Both the position numbers and the translations under genes were made by a program. Below are positions 1 to 7,717 of a stretch of DNA of 22,587 bases, one piece after another. The DNA is taken from positions 1-22,587 of the forward strand of contig JAEDNL010000019.1 in the NCBI GenBank assembly GCA_016302505.1, read 5' to 3'. The notes beneath the pieces were generated by a model, which saw nothing but the letters and a program-made list of their open reading frames with translations, was not told the origin of the DNA and ran no database searches. The first letter of the stretch is position 1. Every line of letters starts with the position of its first letter. Source of the stretch: Bacilli bacterium. Its GTDB lineage: Bacteria > Bacillota_I > Bacilli_A > RF39 > UBA660.

Positions 1-61
1 ATTCAAAGAAAAATTGTTAATCTTTATTTAGGAAATTTTCCCTTGATAGTGACACTAAAAT

Positions 62-90
62 AAAAAAGTAACAACTAATCAGTTATTACT
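62..90 (-). terminator. Rho-independent terminator of dnaB-dnaI-mthfS
   Basis: On the minus strand a 9-bp stem (AGTAATAAC pairing with GTTGTTACT, one G-T pair) with loop TGATTA is followed by six T. The hairpin includes the last codons and the TAG stop of the cyclo-ligase gene, so stop codon and terminator overlap. Bases 1-61 beyond it show no gene that I can support. Confidence 0.8.
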
Positions 91-596
91 TCATCTACTT
101 TTATATCATATTTATTATTGAATTCTGTGTCTATATAACAATCTTTATAGCATAGACCTATCTTATAAACATTAAATTTATCAAAAAATTTATCATAAAA
201 ACCTTTGCCATATCCAATTCTATATTTAGAGTGTGAAAAGCATATACCAGGTGTTATGCATACTGTATTATTATAAGACATCACTTGTTTTGTAGTAGTT
301 GGTTCTAATATATTAAAATAGCCTTGTTTTAAATCATTAATAGAATTTATAAAATAGAAATTCATTATATTTTCTTCTATTTTAGGAACAGCAACCTTTT
401 TAGTTTTTAATAAATAATTAATTATATTTATTGTGTCAACTTCTTCTTTATTAGATACATATATTAATACAATATCACTTTTTAATACATATGTGTTATT
501 TATGACCTTATTGTATATGATATTATCTTTATAATCTTTATTTAAAATATCTTTTCTAATTGTACGATATTTTTGTCTTAATTCTTCCTTTTTCAT
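75..596 (-). CDS. 5-formyltetrahydrofolate cyclo-ligase
   Basis: This cytosolic enzyme makes 5,10-methenyl-THF from 5-formyl-THF with ATP, returning stored folate to the one-carbon pool. At 173 aa it has near-normal family length. The N-terminus (KKEELRQKYRTIRK) is the usual basic helix. Residues 126-137 carry the diagnostic RIGYGKGFYDKF motif, a glycine-rich loop that binds nucleotide and folate, preceded by the typical T-P-G stretch at 115-117. The ATG overlaps the dnaI stop by 4 bases (ATGA), so translation is probably coupled to dnaI; it is the last gene of the operon. Function is inferred from the family motifs; the common symbols are mthfS, fau or ygfA. Confidence 0.93.
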   Translation of the reverse strand: MKKEELRQKYRTIRKDILNKDYKDNIIYNKVINNTYVLKSDIVLIYVSNKEEVDTINIINYLLKTKKVAVPKIEENIMNFYFINSINDLKQGYFNILEPTTTKQVMSYNNTVCITPGICFSHSKYRIGYGKGFYDKFFDKFNVYKIGLCYKDCYIDTEFNNKYDIKVDEVITD

Positions 597-1495
597 TGTC
601 TTTTATTCTTACTGATGAGTGTTTCTTCTACTGTTAAATATTTTATTCTCTCAATTATACGTCTTGATTTAATAGCATCTGTTCCCTTACTTGTTTCTGA
701 TAATATACTTTCTAATTCTTTTATAGAAAAATTAGATGTAAAGAATGTTGTTAAATTATTATCCATTCTATATTGAAGTATTGTCCCTAGAACTTCATCT
801 CTTGCCCATGCACTGTTATTTTCAGCACCAATATCATCTATTAATAATATATCACTAGTCATTATTTCATCTAATACTTCATCGTAATTATATTCATTAA
901 AAGAAGCTTTTAATCTTTTTAATAAAGTTGGATAATATACATTAACTGTTTTAAAACCTTTATTAGAAAGTTCATTCAATAAAGCACTTAATATATATGA
1001 TTTACCACTACCAAAAGAACCACTTAAATACATACCTTTTACGGGCTCATTTTTCATTTTCTTTTTTAAGAATTCTTTTATATATTTAAGAATAGAATTT
1101 CTTTCTTTTTCTGATATTAGATCGCTCAATGAGGCATTCATAAGAATTCTAGGAGTCTCAAAAAATATTGTTTTATTTTCATCTTTTTTATTTTTAAAAT
1201 ATTTACAAGGTTTATATACAAAATCTAATGTATCTTTATAAGGAATTGGATAATATACATGTCCTTCTACTTGATTTTTACAATAATTTAGTTCTTTGCA
1301 TTTAGAACAATTTTTAAGTTCACATACTGTATCTTGTAATTTAGATGTATATTTCATAAGAATTTTTTCATTTGTTTTAAGTCTAGCACAAAGTTTCATA
1401 AATGTTTCATCTTTGCTTGCTAAAACATATTCTTTTCTTAAATCATCTTGTATTGCTTTTTTACCTTTTTTTATGAAATTATTTGTACTTTTCAT
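593..1495 (-). CDS. dnaI: Primosomal protein DnaI, helicase loader
   Basis: DnaI is the AAA+ ATPase that loads the replicative helicase DnaC at origins and restarted forks in Bacillota, working with DnaB and DnaD. The protein is 300 aa (B. subtilis about 311). The N-terminal part has a cysteine cluster (C58, C63, C66, C72, C97) matching the zinc-binding helicase-contact domain. The C-terminal AAA+ domain has Walker A GSFGSGKS at 159-166, Walker B ILLIDDIGAE at 216-225, a sensor-type TSN near 253 and an arginine-rich SRRIIERI near 277. Its start overlaps the dnaB stop as ATGA. The dnaB-dnaI order is the conserved Bacillota arrangement, but the nrdR gene that often precedes it is not here. Confidence 0.95.
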   Translation of the reverse strand: MKSTNNFIKKGKKAIQDDLRKEYVLASKDETFMKLCARLKTNEKILMKYTSKLQDTVCELKNCSKCKELNYCKNQVEGHVYYPIPYKDTLDFVYKPCKYFKNKKDENKTIFFETPRILMNASLSDLISEKERNSILKYIKEFLKKKMKNEPVKGMYLSGSFGSGKSYILSALLNELSNKGFKTVNVYYPTLLKRLKASFNEYNYDEVLDEIMTSDILLIDDIGAENNSAWARDEVLGTILQYRMDNNLTTFFTSNFSIKELESILSETSKGTDAIKSRRIIERIKYLTVEETLISKNKRQ

Positions 1496-2775
1496 CTTCT
1501 AAACTCCTCTATAAAACTTTTGAATTCTATGTTACTTTCATCATCTTTTTGTGATTCGATATTTTCATTAAACCATGATGGGATTATTTCTTTTTTCTTG
1601 GTGCTTATACTTTCTTTTTTATATTTTTTCTTATGTTCCTTTTCTGCGATAGTCATAGCTTCGCTTGCTGTTTCTATTCCACTTCTTTTCCATTGTCCTG
1701 CGATTGTTTCTATATACCCTTTTACTAATTTATTATTATTTGTTTTTAAGGTATAATCAATTAATACATTTACTACTGCTGGATTAAGTTTCAAATCAAT
1801 AAGTAACATTTCTAATATTTTCATATCTCTTTCAGTAGGTTTGGCTCCTTTATATTTTGCTTTAAGAAATTCATATGGAGAATGACTTTCAAAAACTTTG
1901 ATAATTCTTCCTTTCCTACTTTTATCTCCACTTGCTTCTTTTAAATATTCTGGTTGGCTCTTAAATAATAAACTTGGAAGCCTATTGTCATTATTAAATT
2001 GATAATATTTTCTTGTGTTTTTTCTTAGTTCTTCTTTATCAATATTACCTTTTTCATTTAAAGTTGTTCTTATAATATCAGCCATTGAAACTGGATCTAT
2101 TTCGTAAAGAAAAGATAAATTAGTTATCAGTTCTTTCATTGTTTTATTTAAACATTTAGGATTAAACATTTCTTTTGGCAGACTAGAAACTAAAAGATCA
2201 AAGTCATAATCTAATTCATATTTAAGCATAAGTTTATTTTTTGATATTATATCGGTTCCATCAAGTTCAAATTCAGTATAATTTCTACTTTTAAATACAT
2301 TATCAAATGTAGTAGTTATTTCATCATATTCTTTTAATGAAATATGTGGTAATTTAAAATATTCATGTAAACGATTATATTCTGTTTTACCTACATTATT
2401 ATAAAGTACAACATTAAATATAGGATGAGTGAAAAATTCATCTGCTGAGACTGGACTATATAATTCATATACATAAGATCCAACTTCTCCTTCATGATAA
2501 TATGTTTTTAAAAGACCTATTCCTTCTAATTTTAATCTTGCTTCTTTTATATTATCAAGAGTGGTACCCATACTTGTCATTAAGTGATGATGAGAAAGTT
2601 CTGGTGAAATAAATGTATTTCTTGTTTCACTTTGCATTTTTAAATATAAAGCTACCGCAACACTACCTATTATAGGCATATAAAGCATGTTTAAAATAAG
2701 TTTATCTGTCTCAGAGAGTAAACTTTTATCTATTACTTGATATACATCTGCTGGATATAGTGAAACTTTTTTCAT
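1492..2775 (-). CDS. dnaB: Replication initiation and membrane attachment protein DnaB (DnaB/DnaD family)
   Basis: This is the Gram-positive DnaB, not the helicase: a DNA-remodelling primosome protein that acts with DnaD and DnaI to load the helicase. At 427 aa it is close to the usual 450-470. The N-terminal 130 residues form the winged-helix-like domain (KLILNMLYMPIIGSVAVALY near 25-44). The DnaD-like C-terminal domain spans about 305-390 and shows the family signature YIETIAGQWKRSGIET (Y-x3-I-A-x2-W-x3-G-I-x-T). The tail is lysine-rich. A GAGGT ribosome binding site precedes the ATG. It opens the operon with dnaI and the cyclo-ligase and overlaps dnaI by 4 bases. The domain assignment is firm; the name rests also on its adjacency to dnaI. 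Confidence 0.92.
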   Translation of the reverse strand: MKKVSLYPADVYQVIDKSLLSETDKLILNMLYMPIIGSVAVALYLKMQSETRNTFISPELSHHHLMTSMGTTLDNIKEARLKLEGIGLLKTYYHEGEVGSYVYELYSPVSADEFFTHPIFNVVLYNNVGKTEYNRLHEYFKLPHISLKEYDEITTTFDNVFKSRNYTEFELDGTDIISKNKLMLKYELDYDFDLLVSSLPKEMFNPKCLNKTMKELITNLSFLYEIDPVSMADIIRTTLNEKGNIDKEELRKNTRKYYQFNNDNRLPSLLFKSQPEYLKEASGDKSRKGRIIKVFESHSPYEFLKAKYKGAKPTERDMKILEMLLIDLKLNPAVVNVLIDYTLKTNNNKLVKGYIETIAGQWKRSGIETASEAMTIAEKEHKKKYKKESISTKKKEIIPSWFNENIESQKDDESNIEFKSFIEEFRR

Positions 2776-2793
2776 GTGATTACCTCATAAAAT

Positions 2794-2799
2794 ATTATA
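2794..2799 (-). promoter_or_regulatory. Possible -10 element for dnaB operon
   Basis: A perfect TATAAT on the minus strand lies 18 bases upstream of the dnaB ATG, ahead of a GAGGT ribosome binding site. No good -35 hexamer is seen at 16-18 bases in the surrounding A/T runs, so this is a tentative call. Confidence 0.4.
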
Positions 2800-2844
2800 C
2801 AAGAAAAAATTATTATTTAAAAGAAATATTCTTAAAAATAATAA

Positions 2845-4614
2845 TTATTTTTTATCTTCTATATTTAAATATGTCTTTAAGTCTTCAGCTACTTTAAGTG
2901 GTACTATTTTTGATAAGTCATAAATACTTGCATTTTTGATTTTATTTACTGAACCATATTTTTTAATAAGTTCTTTTCTTCTTTTAGAACCTATGCCTGG
3001 TATATTATCAAGAATACTTGATATACTTCCTTTGCTTCTTATATCTCTATGATAATTAATAGTAAATCTATGTACTTCTTCATCTATTCTTGATAGTAAT
3101 CTAAATACATTTGAGTTTTTTTTAATTTCTATTTCGTTAAAAGTATCCCCATCCACTATCGTAGTAGGACTATGATGAGTATCTTTTTTAACACCTATTA
3201 TTTTAATATTTAAATAAAGTGAATTAATTACTTCCTTGGTTGCAGTTATTTGATTATTGCCACCATCTACCACTATTAAATCTGGAAGAGGAGCATGCTC
3301 ACTTAAAAGTCTAAAATATCTTCTATATATTACTTCCTTCATAGATGCTACATCATCATTTTTATCAAAAGTTAATTTAAACTTTCTATAGTCTTTTTTA
3401 GAAGGAACTCCATCTTTAAAAACTACCATACCAGATACTGTATATGTTCCAAAAAGATTAGAATTATCAAATGCTTCTATTGTGTGTAATGAAGGTAAAT
3501 TTAATAGTATTCTTAATTCTTCATTCGCATCAGTTGTTAATTTTTCATTATTATATATTAGTTGTATTTCTTTTTCATATTGAGTTTTAGCATTTTGATA
3601 AGCCATATCAAACAATTTCTTTTTAGGACCTCTAAATACATTAATAACTTTTGTATTTATAATATCACTTAACAAAGATGTATCTAATTCCTTTGGTACT
3701 ATTAATTCACGGGGAGTAATGTTTCTTTTACTATAAAAATTAACTATATAATACTCTAGTGTTTCTTTTATTTCATCTATAATAGGTATTATTTTATAAT
3801 GATTACCTACTAATTTTCCACCTCTTATAAAGAATATAACTATACTTATAAATGAATTGTCATAGTAATAGTTAATTACATCTCTATTTATATTATCATC
3901 TAGTTCAACTATTATTTCATTATTTAAGATACTATTTATATACCCAAGTTCATCTACTAATTCTTTACAAACTTCATAATTTAAATTATCTGAATTAATT
4001 TTTATCTTTTCATTTATTTTATCTATTAATAATTTATCATTACCATTTAATATACTTAATATTTCTTTTATATAAATTTCACAATTTGTACTCTTATTTT
4101 CACAATATCCTAAACATTCATAAATATGATAATAAAGACATACTTTTTTAGGCATATTATCACATTTTCTAAGTGGATATAATCTATTTAATAAATTAAC
4201 CATACGTCTTGCTGCATATACATTAGGATAAGGCCCAAATAAATGTGAACTTTTTTTAGATATATTTATTTGTCTTTTAACTCTAAGACGTGGATATTTT
4301 TCTTCAGTAAGTTCTATATATGGATAACTTTTATCATCTCTTAATAATATATTATATTTAGGATCATACTTTTTAATTAAATTAATTTCTAATATAAATG
4401 CTTCTGTTTCGCTATTTGTTACTATATACTCAAAATGGTCTATTTCACTTAGCATTTTCTTTGTTTTACCATTATGTTCTCTATTAAAGTAACTATGTAG
4501 TCTATTAAAAAGTATTTTAGCTTTACCTACATATATTACAATATTATCTTTATTATACATAAGATAACATCCACTTTTCTTAGGTACTTCTTTTAACTCA
4601 TCTTTAAATCTCAT
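2845..4614 (-). CDS. uvrC: UvrABC excinuclease subunit C
   Basis: UvrC makes the 3' and 5' incisions beside DNA lesions that UvrA/UvrB have marked, in nucleotide excision repair. The 589-aa length is typical. In order: a GIY-YIG nuclease domain (PKKSGCYLMYNKD then IVIYVGKAK, with the catalytic R-L-H-S-Y-F region, about 11-90); a UVR motif around 190-232 that contacts UvrB; the RNase H-like domain (EAFDNSNLFGTYTVSGMVVF and PDLIVVDGG); and a C-terminal helix-hairpin-helix (LDNIPGIGSKRRKELIKKYG). A GAGGTG ribosome binding site precedes the ATG. It is transcribed away from the yigZ-like gene. uvrA and uvrB are outside the window. Confidence 0.97.
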   Translation of the reverse strand: MRFKDELKEVPKKSGCYLMYNKDNIVIYVGKAKILFNRLHSYFNREHNGKTKKMLSEIDHFEYIVTNSETEAFILEINLIKKYDPKYNILLRDDKSYPYIELTEEKYPRLRVKRQINISKKSSHLFGPYPNVYAARRMVNLLNRLYPLRKCDNMPKKVCLYYHIYECLGYCENKSTNCEIYIKEILSILNGNDKLLIDKINEKIKINSDNLNYEVCKELVDELGYINSILNNEIIVELDDNINRDVINYYYDNSFISIVIFFIRGGKLVGNHYKIIPIIDEIKETLEYYIVNFYSKRNITPRELIVPKELDTSLLSDIINTKVINVFRGPKKKLFDMAYQNAKTQYEKEIQLIYNNEKLTTDANEELRILLNLPSLHTIEAFDNSNLFGTYTVSGMVVFKDGVPSKKDYRKFKLTFDKNDDVASMKEVIYRRYFRLLSEHAPLPDLIVVDGGNNQITATKEVINSLYLNIKIIGVKKDTHHSPTTIVDGDTFNEIEIKKNSNVFRLLSRIDEEVHRFTINYHRDIRSKGSISSILDNIPGIGSKRRKELIKKYGSVNKIKNASIYDLSKIVPLKVAEDLKTYLNIEDKK

Positions 4615-4630
4615 AGTTCACCTCTTTTTA

Positions 4631-4639
4631 ATTATATCA
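4631..4639 (-). promoter_or_regulatory. Extended -10 promoter of uvrC
   Basis: The minus strand reads TGATATAAT, an extended -10 (TGn plus a perfect TATAAT), 17 bases before the uvrC ATG. No convincing -35 is present, which is compatible with extended -10 promoters. The -10 of the divergent gene lies about 35 bases away. Confidence 0.55.
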
Positions 4640-4665
4640 CACTAGAAATATTAATAAATATATTA

Positions 4666-4671
4666 TATAAT
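4666..4671 (+). promoter_or_regulatory. -10 element directly before yigZ-like gene (leaderless transcript likely)
   Basis: TATAAT ends 6 bases before the ATG at 4678, so the usual spacing puts the transcription start at or next to the A of the ATG. No Shine-Dalgarno sequence and no G-rich stretch occurs in the 30 bases upstream. The -35 region is not recognisable. Confidence 0.45.
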
Positions 4672-4677
4672 TTAAAT

Positions 4678-5025
4678 ATGAAAAAATTAAATGAAAGTTA
4701 TTTAGAAATTAAAAAATCAAAATTTATAGGTATATTATTCGAAGTTAATTCTATTAATGAAGTTAATGATATTATAAATACATTAAAGGTTCAACATAAA
4801 AAAGCTAGACATATAGTTTATGCTTACAAGATTGGTTTTCTTGAAAAAAATTATGTTGATAAGGAACCTTCTGGTACTACTCGTGGACTTATTGATATTA
4901 TTCATAAAAAGAATCTTGATAATACATTAATAGTTGTTATTAGATACTTTGGTGGTATTTTACTTGGTAGTGGTCCTTTAACTCGTAGTTATACTAAAGT
5001 AGTAAGTGAATTATTCATAAAATAG
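4678..5025 (+). CDS. YigZ/IMPACT family protein, N-terminal domain only
   Basis: Members of the YigZ/IMPACT family (UPF0029) are about 200 aa, with an N-terminal IMPACT domain and a C-terminal DUF1949 domain; their exact bacterial role is unsettled. This 115-aa protein covers only the first domain. The family start K-K-S-K-F-I-G is at 12-18. The H-K-K-A-R-H region, DKEPSGTTRG and the hallmark VVIRYFGGILLGSGPLTRSY (about 80-99) follow. The gene stops cleanly and a terminator follows at once, so no remnant of the second domain remains. The start agrees with the family alignment although there is no ribosome binding site. It is divergent from uvrC and its 3' end overlaps the convergent 108-aa gene by 15 bases. 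Confidence 0.85.
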   Translation: MKKLNESYLEIKKSKFIGILFEVNSINEVNDIINTLKVQHKKARHIVYAYKIGFLEKNYVDKEPSGTTRGLIDIIHKKNLDNTLIVVIRYFGGILLGSGPLTRSYTKVVSELFIK

Positions 5026-5337
5026 AGCACTAAAAAATTTTAGTGTTTTTTTAAGGCCATCATTCATAAAACTTTCTACTATATTACCAAATTTATATCC
5101 AATATCCCCTACTGTAGTTGTGTAATCTACTTTATCATTAACTAAATATTCATCTATTGTGACATTTTTACCTTTACTTAAATCACTTTCAAATTTTTTA
5201 ATTTGTTCTTGTGTTAAAGCAACTTTAGAATGTGCCTTATATTCATAATAACCAGTCTCTTTAGATATATATAGTATAAAAAATACCAAGAATATTAATA
5301 TCATTACTATTAAAAAATAATTTTTTTTCTTTTTCAT
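5011..5337 (-). CDS. Small single-pass membrane protein coupled to spoIIP
   Basis: This 108-aa protein is not recognised. It has a lysine-rich start (MKKKKN) and one hydrophobic segment at about residues 7-24 (YFLIVMILIFLVFFILYI), giving an N-in, C-out anchor. The remaining roughly 80 residues are soluble and polar, with no Cys pair or known motif. The ATG overlaps the spoIIP stop as ATGA (5334-5337), so it is co-transcribed with, and translationally coupled to, the forespore/mother-cell cell-wall hydrolase gene; a sporulation role is my inference from that. The 3' end runs 15 bases into the convergent yigZ-like gene and crosses that gene's terminator. No terminator of its own is visible. Confidence 0.75.
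   Translation of the reverse strand: MKKKKNYFLIVMILIFLVFFILYISKETGYYEYKAHSKVALTQEQIKKFESDLSKGKNVTIDEYLVNDKVDYTTTVGDIGYKFGNIVESFMNDGLKKTLKFFSALFYE
5028..5052 (+). terminator. Rho-independent terminator of yigZ-like gene
   Basis: CACTAAAA pairs with TTTTAGTG (8 bp, AA between, in practice a slightly larger loop), followed by seven T on the plus strand. It begins 2 bases after the stop codon and lies within the last codons of the convergent 108-aa gene. Confidence 0.8.
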
Positions 5338-6221
5338 GACACTCCTTTTTCATTAATATATTGTGCTAAAATTTCAGCTAATACTTCTAATGTATTATTA
5401 ACTTCTTCTATAGTATTATCAATACCACCTACTTCTATTAAAGTAGCATTATCATATAAATCTTGATTAAATATAACATCTTTTCTTTTATATATGCCTC
5501 TTGTTATACCTTTATATTCTTTATTTAGTTTTTTAGATATATTATCTACAAATGATAAATTTTTTTCATAATTTTTATGTTTTATAGAAACAACAAACAT
5601 TATTCTTGCATATTTTTTATTATTTATTTCACATGTTGTATTTTCATAATGAGCTGAATCTCTATGTAAATCTATTATATATTTAAAATTATATTTCTTT
5701 TTTCTTTCTTTTATAAAGCTTCTTGTCGCATCATAACAATAATAATAAGATAATTTATTTTTATTTAAATAATCTTTTACTAAAGAATTTTCAACTAAAG
5801 CAGATATACCATTATTTTTTAAATGTTCTTTTAATATGAATGAGGCATGAAATACAGTTGGTGATATTGAGTAATCATTACTAATTCTTAAAGTATAACT
5901 TTCGGTTTGATGAGAATTATATATGTATACTAATGGATCATCATCAATATCTAAATCACTATTATTAAACTCTATTATTTCATTATTATTTTGTTTAATC
6001 ATATCTTTGTAGTCTATTATCTTATTTAATGAATTATATACTAATTTAGTATTTATTTTATCAGTATTTATAATTTTATTATCAAATCTATTTTTAAGAG
6101 ATTTTAATAAAATATTATTGATATTTAAATTTTTAAAAAATATTATTGATATAATAAATAGAATTATCAATAAAAAAATTAATTTAATAAGTTTATTATT
6201 CTTAGTTTTAAATTTATTCAT
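5334..6221 (-). CDS. spoIIP: Stage II sporulation protein P (SpoIIP), cell-wall hydrolase
   Basis: SpoIIP is the membrane-anchored amidase/endopeptidase of the SpoIID-SpoIIM-SpoIIP complex that thins septal peptidoglycan during engulfment of the forespore. Counted from the ATG at 6221 it has 295 aa, with one membrane segment at about 9-29 and a long linker. The catalytic domain shows YNSHQTE at 101-107, IDLHRD at 183-188 (metal/catalytic His), ARIMFVVS at about 205-212, FNQDLY and IEVGG at 262-266. The frame stays open to a TTG at 6233 and a GTG at 6230, but a GGTG ribosome binding site sits properly spaced before ATG 6221, so I choose that. In Bacillus spoIIP lies near rpsT and gpr; here rpsT is divergent and gpr is absent between them. 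Confidence 0.93.
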   Translation of the reverse strand: MNKFKTKNNKLIKLIFLLIILFIISIIFFKNLNINNILLKSLKNRFDNKIINTDKINTKLVYNSLNKIIDYKDMIKQNNNEIIEFNNSDLDIDDDPLVYIYNSHQTESYTLRISNDYSISPTVFHASFILKEHLKNNGISALVENSLVKDYLNKNKLSYYYCYDATRSFIKERKKKYNFKYIIDLHRDSAHYENTTCEINNKKYARIMFVVSIKHKNYEKNLSFVDNISKKLNKEYKGITRGIYKRKDVIFNQDLYDNATLIEVGGIDNTIEEVNNTLEVLAEILAQYINEKGVS

Positions 6222-6323
6222 ATTTTTCACCAACTTTAATATACAATATTAAAATTAAAAAAAATGTAGAATAAAATAATTAAATGAAATTTTGTCTAAA
6301 AACCATTTTATTTATTAAAATTA

Positions 6324-6352
6324 TTGATTTTTAAGTTTTTTTTTGCTATGAT
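6324..6352 (+). promoter_or_regulatory. Vegetative promoter of rpsT
   Basis: TTGATT at 6324-6329, a 17-base spacer and an extended -10 TGC-TATGAT (hexamer 6347-6352) form a strong SigA-type promoter. Transcription should start near 6359, giving a leader of about 20 bases with AAGGGAGGTGG before the rpsT ATG. Confidence 0.8.
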
Positions 6353-6379
6353 TAAATAAGTTTTAAGGGAGGTGGAATA

Positions 6380-6631
6380 ATGCCTAATATTAAAAGTGCT
6401 AAAAAAAGAGTATTAATTACAAAAAAAGAATCAGTACTAAACAATGATTTTAAGTCTAGTATGAAAACAGCTATTAAAAAAGTAGAAAAAGCTGCTAGTA
6501 AGGAAGAAGCAACAACATTATTAGCTACAGCTATTAAGAGAATTGATATCGCTGCTCAAAAAGGAGTTATTAAAAGTAATACTAGAGATAGATATAAATC
6601 TAGATTAAATAAAATAGTTAATGAAAAATAA
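6380..6631 (+). CDS. rpsT: 30S ribosomal protein S20
   Basis: S20 is a primary 16S rRNA-binding protein of the small subunit. The 83-aa length, the MPNIKSAKKRVLITKK start, the lysine/arginine-rich helical body and the ending VIKSNTRDRYKSRLNKIV are characteristic. A very strong ribosome binding site (GGGAGGTGG) lies 5 bases before the ATG. It is a monocistronic gene with its own promoter and terminator, divergent from spoIIP. Confidence 0.97.
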   Translation: MPNIKSAKKRVLITKKESVLNNDFKSSMKTAIKKVEKAASKEEATTLLATAIKRIDIAAQKGVIKSNTRDRYKSRLNKIVNEK

Positions 6632-6653
6632 GTAGATATTATCTACTTTTTTT
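6630..6653 (+). terminator. Rho-independent terminator of rpsT
   Basis: AAGTAGAT pairs with ATCTACTT across a 3-base loop (ATT), with a run of seven T starting inside the 3' arm. The hairpin starts inside the rpsT stop codon. Confidence 0.85.
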
Positions 6654-6678
6654 GTTATAATTTTTATAGGTGAATAGT

Positions 6679-7599
6679 ATGAGTAGGACAAAAAAATTAG
6701 TAAATATATTATTTTCTTTAATAACATTATTTGTATTTTATTTATTAATAAATAATCAGGAAATTGTTATTAATAAAGTAAATAGATTTATAGATAAAGT
6801 AAATGGTTATGAAGTTGTAATACCAAAAGAACAAACTAAAAATAAAAGGAATTATCACTATAAAGCATTTAAAGAAACAGAAAACTTTGAACCTAAAAAT
6901 ATAAATGATATTAAAACTATTTATTATACTGTATTAAATGAAGGATGGGATGATTTTACATTTTATTGTAGAAGTGAATATAAAAATTGTGCTGATGATG
7001 TAAGAAAAGTCGCTGATGATAGTGAATATGTATCTCTTATTAATAATTATGTAAGTCCATTTAATTCATATAAAAAATATAATACTTTAGTTACTGGTAA
7101 TAAAGAAGTATATTTATCAATAGATAAAGTTTATACTGAAGAACAAACTGAATATTTATTAAATTATTTTAATAATGTGATTAGTAATTTAAAAATAAAT
7201 AAAAATAATATTACTAAAGAAGATATAAGAAAAATACATCATTATTTATTAAATTATATTAGTTATGATGATGATTATATAAAAACTAATAATGAAGGTT
7301 CTACTACAGCTTATGGTGCAATTACAGCAAATAAAGCTATTTGTGGTGGCTATACTGATGCTTTTTCAATAGCTATGGATATACTTAATATACCTAATTT
7401 TAAAGTATCAAGTGAGGAACATATATGGAATGCAATTTATTTTAATAATTCATGGTATCATGTAGATGTTACATGGGATGATGATGAAGTTAACAAAAAT
7501 AATATAAATAATTTTTTTATGATAAATACTGATTCCCTACTAAAAAAAGATAAAAAAGATCATAATTTTAATATTTCACTTTATAAAGAATTATATTAA
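6679..7599 (+). CDS. Membrane-anchored transglutaminase-like protein
   Basis: Counted from ATG 6679 the protein has 306 aa. It has a basic start and one membrane segment at about 7-24, so most of it lies outside the membrane. Residues 180-306 form a transglutaminase-like (papain-fold) domain with a Cys-His-Asp triad: C222 in KAICGGYTDAF, H248 in SSEEHIWNAIY, and D263 in WYHVDVTWDD. In Bacillota such domains act as proteases or peptide transferases on the cell surface; the substrate is unknown here. The open frame extends to a GTG at 6670, but that GTG is part of the AGGTG ribosome binding site, so ATG 6679 is preferred. No clear promoter of its own is seen after the rpsT terminator, so expression may depend on readthrough. 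Confidence 0.85.
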   Translation: MSRTKKLVNILFSLITLFVFYLLINNQEIVINKVNRFIDKVNGYEVVIPKEQTKNKRNYHYKAFKETENFEPKNINDIKTIYYTVLNEGWDDFTFYCRSEYKNCADDVRKVADDSEYVSLINNYVSPFNSYKKYNTLVTGNKEVYLSIDKVYTEEQTEYLLNYFNNVISNLKINKNNITKEDIRKIHHYLLNYISYDDDYIKTNNEGSTTAYGAITANKAICGGYTDAFSIAMDILNIPNFKVSSEEHIWNAIYFNNSWYHVDVTWDDDEVNKNNINNFFMINTDSLLKKDKKDHNFNISLYKELY

Positions 7600-7624
7600 A
7601 AAAGATAACTTATGTTATCTTTTT
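7599..7624. terminator. Bidirectional terminator between convergent genes
   Basis: A perfect 11-bp stem (AAAAAGATAAC with GTTATCTTTTT, loop TTAT) has A/T tails on both sides, so it can end transcripts from the transglutaminase-like gene (+) and from the miaA-metallopeptidase region (-). Confidence 0.85.
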
Positions 7625-7630
7625 AGTTGG

Positions 7631-7711
7631 TTATCTTCCAAATCCACCATATTTTTCTTGTTCATATTCTAGTTGAAGTGATGCAATTCTTCTATCAATT
7701 TCTCCTTGATA
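7631..7711 (-). pseudogene. 3' remnant of a coding sequence, 26 codons
   Basis: The minus strand encodes a protein-like 26-residue stretch, YQGEIDRRIASLQLEY followed by EQEKYGGFGR and TAA, ending 7 bases before the bidirectional terminator, where a real gene would be expected to end. It contains no ATG, GTG or TTG in frame. It is in the same frame as the HExxH gene upstream but separated from it by two consecutive TAA stops and one codon. I read it as the C-terminal end of an older gene whose front was lost or replaced. An extended C-terminus of the HExxH protein cut off by a stop mutation is possible but less likely given the double stop. Confidence 0.5.
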
Positions 7712-7717
7712 TAGTTA

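Noticed and set aside
1..61. Short inverted sequence near the left edge (GGAAATTTTCC)
   Set aside because: The stem is only a few A/T-rich pairs and there is too little sequence to tell whether it belongs to a gene outside the window.
2815..2850. A/T-only hairpin between uvrC and dnaB as terminator
   Set aside because: AAAAATAA/TTATTTTT can pair, but without G-C pairs in DNA this AT-rich it is not distinguishable from chance.
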